7,907 bases of DNA from JBCDBH01 sp039184055. Lineage in GTDB: Bacteria; Acidobacteriota; Thermoanaerobaculia; Multivoradales; J023. Where the stretch lies: contig JBCDBH010000281.1 of the NCBI GenBank assembly GCA_039184055.1, forward strand, positions 1 to 7,907. The letters are read 5' to 3'. Below, piece after piece: positions 1-6,562 of this stretch (the first letter of the stretch is position 1; every line of letters begins with the position of its first letter). Under the pieces are notes generated by a model. The model had not been told where the DNA came from. It did no database searches and saw nothing but the letters and a program-made list of their open reading frames with translations. Both the position numbers and the translations under genes were made by a program.

Positions 1-188
1 CCCGCGCCACATTGTGCCCCGCCCCGATCCCCGCCGCCGAGCCCCCCCCCCGCGGGGCCTGGGTTGTAAATCTCGACAAACTCCGTGCCCTTGGCCACGA
101 GCTCGTTGATCACCGGGGTCGTACCGGCGCTGGCGAGAGTGGGGGCGAGGAGGGTCAGGACGAGGACGAGCGAACGGAAGGCGGGCAT
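1..188 (-). CDS. Secreted lamin-tail-domain-like protein, N-terminal fragment (runs off left edge)
   Basis: The reading frame opens at an ATG at 188 and is still open at base 1, giving 62 codons. Residues 1-21 form a typical Sec signal peptide: a short basic start, the hydrophobic stretch LVLVLTLLAPTL, then an ASA cleavage site. The mature part begins TTPVINELVAKGTEFVEIYN, which matches the opening of the lamin tail domain (LTD), where an INE strand is followed by a [FW]VE[LI]YNP strand. In bacteria LTD domains occur on exported or surface proteins, often near nucleases or surface-attachment modules. An AGGAG at 195-199, six bases upstream, favours ATG 188 over the in-frame ATG at 194, which abuts it. 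After NPGPA the sequence becomes almost pure Gly-coding (a run of ten G on this strand) and the expected L-x-G-W motif reads LGGG, so the last 15-20 codons may hold sequencing errors. Reading frame and signal peptide are seen; the LTD family is recognised from a short motif only. Confidence 0.68.
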   Translation of the reverse strand, partial: MPAFRSLVLVLTLLAPTLASAGTTPVINELVAKGTEFVEIYNPGPAGGGLGGGDRGGAQCGA

Positions 189-194
189 GGGCAT

Positions 195-199
195 CTCCT
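195..199 (-). promoter_or_regulatory. Ribosome binding site of the LTD-like gene
   Basis: AGGAG on the minus strand lies six bases before ATG 188 and directly abuts a second in-frame ATG at 194. The spacing decides for 188 as the start. Confidence 0.6.
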
Positions 200-310
200 G
201 CGGTCAAAGAATCGGAAGGTCTACTTCTATCGGGAAAAGATGAGGGCTTGGTGAAGCCGGCATGGTGGTGTGTCGGCGCGATCATAAATCGTCACGGCGC
301 GACACGGGCT

Positions 311-340
311 GGTCGATGCCGAAGAGATGCGACATCGACC
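311..340 (-). terminator. Stem-loop just downstream of the TPR-protease gene
   Basis: Perfect 8-bp arms GGTCGATG (311-318) and CATCGACC (333-340) enclose a 14-base loop. The hairpin starts 5 bases after the TGA stop of the minus-strand protease gene. No T-run follows on the minus strand, so it is not a classic intrinsic terminator. It may be a 3'-end stabiliser, a Rho-assisted stop or a chance palindrome. The position right after a stop codon favours a 3'-end role. The rest of the 157-bp gap before the LTD-like gene (189-345) shows no clear promoter. Confidence 0.4.
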
Positions 341-345
341 GGCGT

Positions 346-1926
346 TCAATCGGAGATGTCTTTTCTGGCTGCCTCGATGATGCGGTCGATCCGAATGCCT
401 TCGTTGGCTTTGACCCGCGAGCCGTGATGAAGACCGACGAGCTGCCAGTCGTGGTCGAAAATCGGGCTGCCGCTCGAGCCCTTGTCGGTTGGCGTTTTGT
501 AGAGCAGGTACGGATCACCGACTTGGGTGACGCGATTGTCTTGGAGCGACACGGTCAGGTGCTGACCAAAGGGATGTCCCATGATGCTGACGCGGCCGTT
601 TTGCTTGACCATGTCTTTGGCTACGGGAGGCGCGCCGAGTCCTTCCGGTCGCTCCGCGAGACGCAGCAGGGTCGTATCGAGCGCGCCGGGTGGCGACGTG
701 AAGACGTGATCCACGACATCCACCGTGACGGGGGTGAGGTCGTCACGAGCCGCGAAGAAGGTGACGCTCGTCTTCTTCGGCTCGAGGGCTCCCGTGCTCT
801 CTCGTACCTTTGGATCGGGGCTGGACACATGGCTGTTGGTGAGGACGAACGGCACGTTGGCGAAATCCTCGTTGATCAGGCCGCCATCGAAGAGGAAGCC
901 AGTGCCGTCACCGTGGTACGCATCGGGACCGAGCCTCGCGACGATTTGCGACCGGGCGAGCGCGGTGCGTAGCCATTCGATCGGCTGGTAGCGCGTGTCG
1001 CCGTGGATCCGCTGCAGGGTGAGCTGGTCGTGACCCGCGAGAGGCAGCTCGATGGTCAGCCCCGCGCCGAGCTCGGCCAATCGGGCGGTGAGCATCGGCA
1101 GGACCTGTTTGCCGGGGGCCGTCTCGTTGGTGAGCCGCCACACCTCGACCAGCTGGCGATGGGTGCCGCGTACGGCAAAGGCAGTGGTCTCGCGGTGCTC
1201 GAGATAAGTCTTGAAGGCTTTGATGATGGCCCGCGTGTCGCCAGCGGCCAGAAGGGCTTCGGCTCGCGTTGCGTACGTCCAGTGGTCGGGCTCCTTTTTT
1301 TTGTCGCAGATGTCGATGATCCGACGCGCCAAAGACCGGGCCTCGGAAGGTGGACGGAGACGACCACCACCGCGTTCGAGCGTGGCGCGGTTGGTGAGGA
1401 GCGCGACGAGGTTGATCGCCTGCCAGATCGCCTCCGGTCGACGCGTGAGGGCGTCGCGATAAAAGGCGATCGAACGATCGAGGTCGTGGTGACGGGGCTC
1501 ATCGAGATTGGGTCCCGCGTTGACATAGAGCTGCTTGTACGCTCGACCGAGCAGCCCCGTCGCCTCGCTCCATTCTTCGTTCTTCGTGTCGGCTTCGAGC
1601 TCGTCTTTGAGGATCGTGAGCTCGGTGATCGCCGTCGTGATCTCACCGAGCTCGATCAACGCCTGGGCATGTTGGCGCCGCACCGTCGGATGGTCCATCC
1701 CGTGCCGACGGAAGGCGCTCGCGACCGCGTCCATCTCGCTGAAGCGGATGAACTCTCGAAGGTCAGCGAGCACCTTGTCACAGGTTTTCACCTCGAGCTG
1801 TCGTGGCTCGGCCTCGAGGCTGTCGATGAGCTTCTGCGTGAGCACGCGCGCGTCGTCGTAGTCGTAGGCTTCGAGCAGCTTGCGGAGCTTCTCGGGCGAC
1901 GACGCGTCGTTCCATTCGCTGGACAT
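346..1926 (-). CDS. TPR-like domain fused to trypsin-like serine protease
   Basis: This 526-residue cytoplasmic-type protein has no signal peptide or membrane segment. Residues 1-285 are almost entirely alpha-helical with TPR-like helix pairs. The segment ATGLLGRAYKQLYVN (122-136) followed by SIAFYRDALTRRPEAIWQAIN resembles the TPR-like DUF4071/MAP3K TRAFs-binding type of domain found in bacterial conflict proteins; that family call is tentative. Residues about 320-520 form a chymotrypsin-fold protease: GTGFLF (341-346), LTNSHV with His366, ALDTTLL with Asp417, GHPFG (450-454) and GSSGSP with nucleophile Ser485. The downstream WQLVGLHHG and ANEGIRID motifs are shared with the protease domain of the gene upstream, so the two are paralogous. 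The start at 1926 has GAAGGG nine bases upstream. The gene begins 30 bp after the protease-nuclease stop, which suggests co-transcription. Likely role (inference): a helical sensor or scaffold controlling a protease. The substrate cannot be read from the sequence. Confidence 0.9.
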   Translation of the reverse strand: MSSEWNDASSPEKLRKLLEAYDYDDARVLTQKLIDSLEAEPRQLEVKTCDKVLADLREFIRFSEMDAVASAFRRHGMDHPTVRRQHAQALIELGEITTAITELTILKDELEADTKNEEWSEATGLLGRAYKQLYVNAGPNLDEPRHHDLDRSIAFYRDALTRRPEAIWQAINLVALLTNRATLERGGGRLRPPSEARSLARRIIDICDKKKEPDHWTYATRAEALLAAGDTRAIIKAFKTYLEHRETTAFAVRGTHRQLVEVWRLTNETAPGKQVLPMLTARLAELGAGLTIELPLAGHDQLTLQRIHGDTRYQPIEWLRTALARSQIVARLGPDAYHGDGTGFLFDGGLINEDFANVPFVLTNSHVSSPDPKVRESTGALEPKKTSVTFFAARDDLTPVTVDVVDHVFTSPPGALDTTLLRLAERPEGLGAPPVAKDMVKQNGRVSIMGHPFGQHLTVSLQDNRVTQVGDPYLLYKTPTDKGSSGSPIFDHDWQLVGLHHGSRVKANEGIRIDRIIEAARKDISD

Positions 1927-1956
1927 GCCCTATTTCCCTTCGGTTGTTTTCCGCCC

Positions 1957-4101
1957 TTACAACACCAGATCTTCGAATCCGCGCACCACGCGCTCGGCCG
2001 TGCTCTCCAGTGTGTCGCTGCCCTCGAGCGGATCGGCGTCTTTCAGCGCTCCGAAGTCGAGACCGGTGAGCTCTTCGATCGAACGGATCGACTTTTGCCT
2101 GGTCTTGAACTTGTCGGGGTCGACACGGGTGACGCGTTCGAGCAGGTCGGGGTCGTGGAGATGATCTTCTTGGCTGAGCAGGTAGGCGGTGGCGGAGAGT
2201 TCGCCACCGGCTTTTCTGGTGACGACGACTTTCCAATATTCACGCGGTAGACGCACGCCACGATAGGAGCGGTCGTCGTCACGAAAGACGTGACCGGTGA
2301 AGACGCTGACGCGGCGGTCGTCGAGATCGGCGTTGTTGAGCACCAGATCTTCGAGCCCGGCCCAGGCGCTTTTGTTGCGGTTGAGCTTCTTATGCTGGGG
2401 GCTGCAGTTGGTGTAGTGGAAGGTGTCGTCGTTGGCGAATTTGATCGCCACCGGGTCGTCGCCCCAGGTGGTGTCGAGCCGGCGCACCAGATGACCTTTG
2501 TCGAGCGGGTTCTTGTAGTAGAGGTCGTCGTGGGTTTGTTGGTCGAGACCGATCCGTGGGTCGGTGAACCAGCGATCACGCTCACGCTCGGGGCGCTCGG
2601 CTCGCGCCCCGTCGATATTGGCGGCGGTGAAGAAGGCGAGCTTGCGTTCGGCGTTCATCACCACGCTGTAGTGGTGGTACTTGAGCTCGATGTCGTCGGG
2701 ATCATCGCTCAGTCGATTGACCGCCGCTTGGGCGCGTATGGCGTCGGACAGCGCGGGAAGTGGGACGTCGACACCCAAGAACTCGGGATCGTAGCCACTT
2801 CGGGCGGCGAAGTCGGGGTCGATGGTGACCGCTTCGTGCAGCGCGCTGGTCTCGACGGGCGTCGGAGAGGACACATCGGCGGTGACGCTGGCCGTTTCAC
2901 CACCGCGACCCGGCGAGCCGATTCCGACGGTGATGTGGATCGGCACGGTCCAGGTGACGGCGCCATCCACGGTACCGCTCGTGCTCGTGACGACCGTCGG
3001 CGTGGCCGGCGCGCTCGGCTCGTTTTCGGGCACGCGACGGACCACGGGAGGATCGGGCACGACCACCTGGGGCGGACGGGTGAGACGAAGGGTCGCCACG
3101 TCGACCGGGTGGGGTGGCTCGGCGTCGAGGAGCTCGGTGCGGAGGGCAGCTTGCGGGCCGTGGAGATCCTGAGCTTTGACGTGCCCCAACACGTCGTCGA
3201 CCTGGATGCCTTCGTTGGCCACCCATTTGATGCTCTCGGGATCGTCGCCGGGGAGCCACGGCGTGCCATCCGTCTTGAGGAAATTGCCGTTCTCGTCCAT
3301 GTCGGGCACTCCCGAATGATGCAGCGCGACGACTTCCCACTGGTCGTTGAAGACCGGCGAGCCCGACGAGCCGGGCTCGGTGTCGGTGACGTAGTGCGCG
3401 AAGGGCGACGGCAGGTCGACCAGCTCGTTTTCCCGCGTGACGATTTCTTTGTGCCGACCCATGGGGTGTTGAATGATGTTGAGCGGGTCGCCGATCAAGG
3501 CGGTGACTTCACGGTCGAGCAGACGACACCAGGCGTAGTCGGCGATGTCGCGACCCTCGGCGGAATGGCTGGCGACCGCCACCAGGCTGTAGTCGAGTCG
3601 CCGATCGGTGAGAAAGAAGGTATCGGGCTCGAGGGAGAAGAGGGCGCTGGGCAGCTCGTTCTTCTGGCTGTCGAGCTGGTAATCGAGCCGGAAACGACTG
3701 TGACGCGCGGTGGCTAGACGATCGAGCACGTGGTTGTTGGTGAGCATCAACCGAGGCGACACCATGAAGCCGGTGCCGAAGCCACCCGGCACGCCGGGAG
3801 AGGTGAAGATCTCGACTCGACCGACGAACGCGGCGACCGCCAGCCCGGTCTCGATAAAGGCGATGTCCTGGAAGTTGGGCTTGCCGATCACCCGTTCGAG
3901 GGTGAACGAACCTTCGAGCTCGACGGGCGCTTTGGGGGCGACCGGCGTTTCGCGCAGACGTTCGAGTCGACGGCCGAGTCGTTCGGCGGTTTCCACCGAG
4001 CCGACCCCGACGCTTTCGAGGTTGGACGTGGTGGCGTCGCGATTCTCTTGGCGCTCCTGCCAGCGATGTGCCGCTTCACGGGCGATATCGAGATGGGTCA
4101 T
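1957..4101 (-). CDS. Trypsin-like serine protease fused to DNA/RNA non-specific endonuclease
   Basis: The product is 714 residues with no signal peptide. Residues 1-60 are charged and helical. The protease domain spans about 70-310: GTGFMV (109-114), TNNHVL with His124, RRLDYSLVAV with Asp170, QHPMG (211-215) and GSSGSP with Ser246, then WEVVALHHSG and ANEGIQVD. A Pro-rich, probably flexible linker follows (about 340-420). Residues about 470-690 are a NUC/Serratia-type endonuclease: NPLDKGHLVRR with general base His537 (the DRGH motif with Lys for Arg), then TNCSPQ, LNRNKSAW and GLED, in which Asn565, Asn574 and Glu584 correspond to the metal- and substrate-site residues of the family. Both active sites look intact. 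The frame extends 22 codons upstream to an ATG at 4167, but AGGAGG seven bases before ATG 4101 sets the start. It is probably the first gene of a two-gene operon with the TPR-protease. Fold assignments are firm; a role in defence or programmed nuclease release is inference. Confidence 0.93.
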   Translation of the reverse strand: MTHLDIAREAAHRWQERQENRDATTSNLESVGVGSVETAERLGRRLERLRETPVAPKAPVELEGSFTLERVIGKPNFQDIAFIETGLAVAAFVGRVEIFTSPGVPGGFGTGFMVSPRLMLTNNHVLDRLATARHSRFRLDYQLDSQKNELPSALFSLEPDTFFLTDRRLDYSLVAVASHSAEGRDIADYAWCRLLDREVTALIGDPLNIIQHPMGRHKEIVTRENELVDLPSPFAHYVTDTEPGSSGSPVFNDQWEVVALHHSGVPDMDENGNFLKTDGTPWLPGDDPESIKWVANEGIQVDDVLGHVKAQDLHGPQAALRTELLDAEPPHPVDVATLRLTRPPQVVVPDPPVVRRVPENEPSAPATPTVVTSTSGTVDGAVTWTVPIHITVGIGSPGRGGETASVTADVSSPTPVETSALHEAVTIDPDFAARSGYDPEFLGVDVPLPALSDAIRAQAAVNRLSDDPDDIELKYHHYSVVMNAERKLAFFTAANIDGARAERPERERDRWFTDPRIGLDQQTHDDLYYKNPLDKGHLVRRLDTTWGDDPVAIKFANDDTFHYTNCSPQHKKLNRNKSAWAGLEDLVLNNADLDDRRVSVFTGHVFRDDDRSYRGVRLPREYWKVVVTRKAGGELSATAYLLSQEDHLHDPDLLERVTRVDPDKFKTRQKSIRSIEELTGLDFGALKDADPLEGSDTLESTAERVVRGFEDLVL

Positions 4102-4108
4102 GATCTTC

Positions 4109-4114
4109 CCTCCT
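4109..4114 (-). promoter_or_regulatory. Strong ribosome binding site of the protease-nuclease gene
   Basis: AGGAGG on the minus strand lies seven bases before ATG 4101. It shows that the 22-codon upstream extension of this frame is probably not translated. Confidence 0.75.
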
Positions 4115-4184
4115 ACAAAGTATGGATGACGGTGATCCCCGCGATCGATCGACGAAGCTCTGGACAACCACGAGGTGGTCGACC

Positions 4185-4209
4185 AAGGAGACGGACCGAC
4201 CGTCTCCTT
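4185..4209 (-). terminator. Stem-loop after the IPTL-CTERM gene, probable terminator
   Basis: The perfect 10-bp stem AAGGAGACGG/CCGTCTCCTT has a 5-base loop and lies 18 bases past the TAA of the beta-helix gene. On the minus strand the stem ends in CTCCTT and is followed by GG, so the U-tract is poor. A second small hairpin (AACCAC-gag-GTGGTC, 4167-4181) comes next. The pair separates the IPTL-CTERM gene from the protease-nuclease operon, or could act as an attenuator in the operon's leader. No convincing -35/-10 pair for the operon was seen in 4102-4226. Confidence 0.6.
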
Positions 4210-4226
4210 TCCCTCATCTCTCCTTC

Positions 4227-6101
4227 TTACACGCGTCGGCGCAGCATGAAGAAGGCCGCGCTGGCGAGCATCAGGGCGAGCAGACCGAGCCCGATCTCAC
4301 CCAGAGTCGGGATCGCGATGACTCCGGCGACCACCACCGCGATGGCGTCGTCTTCGTTGTTGGCCGGTACCGGGTCGATCTGGTCGGCTTCGGCAAAGGC
4401 GACGTTGAAGAGATCACCCGGTAGGGTCGGAATGACGACGATTTCGACCGTCTCGGTATCGCCGAAGGCGATCAGCGGCCAGGTGCAGTTGACGATCCCG
4501 GCGAGATGGTTGCACTGGCTTTCGGGGGCGACGCTCACGAAGTCGACATTGAGAGGCAGGGTGTCGACGAAGACGACATTGGTGGCATCGGCGGTACCCT
4601 GATTGGTGACCGTAATCGTGTACACCAGGCTCTGGCCCACCGGCACGATCGTCGGATCGGCGGTCTTGACCACCACGAGGTCGGCGGTGCCGATGACGAT
4701 CTGAGTATCGACGGTTTGATTGTCGACCGTGGCGAACACGTCGGCGAGACCGCTGTCGACCGTTGGTGTGAAGAGACTGGTGGCGACGCCGGCGGTGGTC
4801 GTGGTGGTCATCGGCGCGATGGTGCCGAGGGTGGCGGCGAAGTCGAGCGGGGTGATGTCCGGAATGGCGCCGTCGCCGGTGGTGTCGTCACCGTTCGAAT
4901 CGACGATCACGTCGGCGGTGACGTCGCTGGTGTCGGTCGACAGGATGGCGGTCGGATCGGCGGCGATACGCAGGGTGAGCCACGGATCGACATCGGCCGG
5001 GTTCTGACCGCCGATGGTGTCGCAACCGCTCATGTCGGGACCGGCGTTGCAGCCCCACCAATTGCGCTCGCCGTCGACGTTCGGCGCGTGACTCTCGAGA
5101 CCGGTGTCGTTGCCGAAGATCCGATTGAACGAAGCTTCGACGTCGGAGCTATCGCCGTCGTCCGGAAAGCCGATCTGGATCGCAAAGGTATTGGCGAGCA
5201 GCGTATTGGAGATGAGATCGGCGGCGGTTCCAGGACCGAAGAAGGTGGTTACCAAGAGCCCGCCCGAGGTGAAGCTGCCGGCTGAAATCACGCCCCGGTT
5301 TTCGGTCACGACGTTGTTGCGCAGCGTCGCCGTGGCGCCACCGCCGACCTCGATGCCGTAGTCGAGCCAATCGCCGTCGCCTTTGCCGGTGTAGGTGTTG
5401 TTCTCAGCGAGGGCGTCGGTCACCACGAGGTCGAAGAAGAGCACGCCGACACGTCCGATGTCGGTGAAGGTACAGCCGCGCACGGTCACGTTGCCACCGA
5501 AAGCGACGATCGCGGTGCCCTGATAGGCCGGACCGGACACCTCGAATTGAATGTCATCGAAGGTGACGTTTTCGAACAGGCCGACGCCTTTGTGACGGAA
5601 CCCTTGATAGATCTCACGACCATCGCCGTCGAAGCCGATGTCCCGCACCGTGAGGTCGACGCCGTCATCGATGAGGAACCAGGCGCGGTTGTCTCCCGAG
5701 CTCCCGGTATCGACCCCGGCGAGCACCACCTCGTCGCCGTCTTCACCGCGCAACGTGAGGTCTTTGTCGATGAAGACTTGACCTTCGGTGAAGAGCGCGG
5801 GGATCACTTCGAGGGTGTCCCCGGCGGTGGCGGCATCGACCGCGGCTTGAACGGTGGGGAAGAGCATGCCGGTGTCGACGTTGCGGACATTGGCGCCTTC
5901 GGTCACCGAGGCCTGGCGGAATTCGAAAGGAGCATCGGTGCTTGCACCGGGATGGGAAGGTTGCGCGCTGACCGGTACGACACCGAGCATGATGATGCAC
6001 ACGAGGATCAGGGTGCGAGGGGAAAACAGGGTGTGAAAGGAAGACACGGAGCTGATGGAAGAAAGGGTGCGAGTGGAAGAAAGGGTGCGAGGGGAAAACA
6101 T
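4227..6101 (-). CDS. Secreted beta-helix protein with DUF11-like domain and IPTL-CTERM sorting signal
   Basis: The 624-residue precursor carries, in order: five 6-residue repeats (2-31), a hydrophobic signal core (about 31-45) ending PVSA before Gln47, and a right-handed beta-helix region (about 75-350). The helix has repeated short strands such as NVTVRGCTFTDIGRVGVLFF and ends in the family-typical NWWGCNAGP (347-355). An Ig-like/Big-1-type segment (about 380-470) and a DUF11-type beta-sandwich (473-590; ADLVVVKTADPT, YTITVTNQGTADATNVVFVD) follow. The C-terminus is IPTLGEIG, a transmembrane helix and RRRV, which is the IPTL-CTERM tripartite signal recognised by an exosortase (XrtH type). The product should be exported across the inner membrane, then cut and anchored or released at the surface. 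The ATG at 6101 is chosen over one at 6194 because GGAGG stands eight bases upstream and the signal peptide then sits near the N-terminus. No catalytic residues were identified; it is probably a structural or surface-binding protein. Its relation to neighbouring genes is unknown. Confidence 0.9.
   Translation of the reverse strand: MFSPRTLSSTRTLSSISSVSSFHTLFSPRTLILVCIIMLGVVPVSAQPSHPGASTDAPFEFRQASVTEGANVRNVDTGMLFPTVQAAVDAATAGDTLEVIPALFTEGQVFIDKDLTLRGEDGDEVVLAGVDTGSSGDNRAWFLIDDGVDLTVRDIGFDGDGREIYQGFRHKGVGLFENVTFDDIQFEVSGPAYQGTAIVAFGGNVTVRGCTFTDIGRVGVLFFDLVVTDALAENNTYTGKGDGDWLDYGIEVGGGATATLRNNVVTENRGVISAGSFTSGGLLVTTFFGPGTAADLISNTLLANTFAIQIGFPDDGDSSDVEASFNRIFGNDTGLESHAPNVDGERNWWGCNAGPDMSGCDTIGGQNPADVDPWLTLRIAADPTAILSTDTSDVTADVIVDSNGDDTTGDGAIPDITPLDFAATLGTIAPMTTTTTAGVATSLFTPTVDSGLADVFATVDNQTVDTQIVIGTADLVVVKTADPTIVPVGQSLVYTITVTNQGTADATNVVFVDTLPLNVDFVSVAPESQCNHLAGIVNCTWPLIAFGDTETVEIVVIPTLPGDLFNVAFAEADQIDPVPANNEDDAIAVVVAGVIAIPTLGEIGLGLLALMLASAAFFMLRRRV
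6009..6098 (-). repeat. Five tandem 18-bp repeats within the signal-peptide coding region
   Basis: Right after the start codon, five in-frame 18-bp units encode FSPRTL, SSTRTL, SSISSV, SSFHTL and FSPRTL. Unit 1 and unit 5 differ at one base of 18; units 1 and 2 at two. The array lengthens the region before the hydrophobic core from a few residues to about 30. The likely ancestor is a start followed by a single FSPRTL directly joined to the hydrophobic core. Gain or loss of units keeps the reading frame. Confidence 0.85.
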
Positions 6102-6109
6102 AGTAGGAG

Positions 6110-6114
6110 CCTCC
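6110..6114 (-). promoter_or_regulatory. Ribosome binding site of the IPTL-CTERM gene
   Basis: GGAGG on the minus strand lies eight bases before ATG 6101. It fixes the start at the beginning of the repeat array instead of 31 codons upstream. Confidence 0.7.
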
Positions 6115-6212
6115 GGAAGTGACGCGGGGTGACCGGCCTTGACGGCTACGAGGTCGGACGGGCGCCGCGGTCGCATCTTTCGAGTTATGAGCAAATTCTA
6201 CCTTGTTTTCAG

Positions 6213-6237
6213 GTGATCCTCCGAGATCGAGAATCAC
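6213..6237. repeat. Imperfect palindrome upstream of the possible -10 of the IPTL-CTERM gene
   Basis: The 9-base arms GTGATCCTC and GAGAATCAC match at eight positions around a 7-base centre. The site lies 12 bases upstream of the minus-strand TAGAAT, where an activator or repressor could bind. Size and symmetry fit a dimeric regulator site; the regulator is unknown. Confidence 0.4.
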
Positions 6238-6329
6238 AGCCTCCTTTTGTGGAGCGCACGTTCCACGCGGGGAGAAAACGTGCGTATCGAAGAGTGGCGT
6301 GCTAGGCTTTCCGATGTGTAAAGAGCCAC

Positions 6330-6388
6330 CGGTTTTCGGCGACGGTTGTCTTTGCTACATCGCTGCTTCTCGAATGTCACGAAAACCG
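6330..6388. repeat. Long-range inverted repeat in the PKS upstream region
   Basis: Perfect 9-base arms CGGTTTTCG (6330-6338) and CGAAAACCG (6380-6388) are separated by 41 bases. They could pair in a leader RNA or be paired half-sites for one regulator. A chance match this long within 60 bases is uncommon but not excluded. Confidence 0.4.
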
Positions 6389-6401
6389 AGCTGAGATGCG
6401 T

Positions 6402-6430
6402 ACCGCTTGGGGATGCGGAGCGCATGCGGT
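6402..6430 (+). repeat. Compound hairpin in the putative PKS leader
   Basis: ACCGC (6402-6406) pairs with GCGGT (6426-6430). Inside it ATGCG (6413-6417) pairs with CGCAT (6421-6425) around a GAG loop, leaving a 6-base bulge on the left. Read as plus-strand RNA this makes a 10-bp interrupted stem about 145 bases before the PKS start. Confidence 0.35.
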
Positions 6431-6562
6431 GGCTTTGTTCGGTCGACTGCTGGCCGACTCGCGGCCTCGATCAAACGACCTCCAACCATCATTCCGTTCG
6501 CTCCGCATGGTGCTCGGCAAGCACGATTTTGCCCCGCGCGTGAAGTCCAGCGTTGCGAGACA

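Noticed and set aside
12..254. An 80-codon plus-strand frame at the left edge
   Set aside because: It is antisense to a minus-strand frame with a good ribosome binding site, signal peptide and LTD-like motif.
1003..2250. A long open frame of 415 codons on the plus strand, antisense to the two protease genes
   Set aside because: It spans the end of one recognised gene and the start of another, its product resembles no family, and it is explained by GC-biased third positions of the minus-strand genes.
2290..3717. A 475-codon plus-strand frame antisense to the protease-nuclease gene
   Set aside because: The Val/Gly/Asp/Arg-rich product with no motifs is typical of antisense shadows, and the opposite strand carries two intact active sites.
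4102..4167. A 22-residue upstream extension of the protease-nuclease to an ATG at 4167
   Set aside because: It would place the strong AGGAGG inside the coding region, and the extension has no ribosome binding site or domain match.
4506..5285. A 259-codon plus-strand frame within the IPTL-CTERM gene
   Set aside because: It is a shadow of the beta-helix coding sequence, with Gly/Asp/Arg-rich content and no motif.
6009..6098. The short tandem repeats as a possible CRISPR array
   Set aside because: The units are 18 bp, directly adjacent with no spacers, and in frame with a coding sequence.
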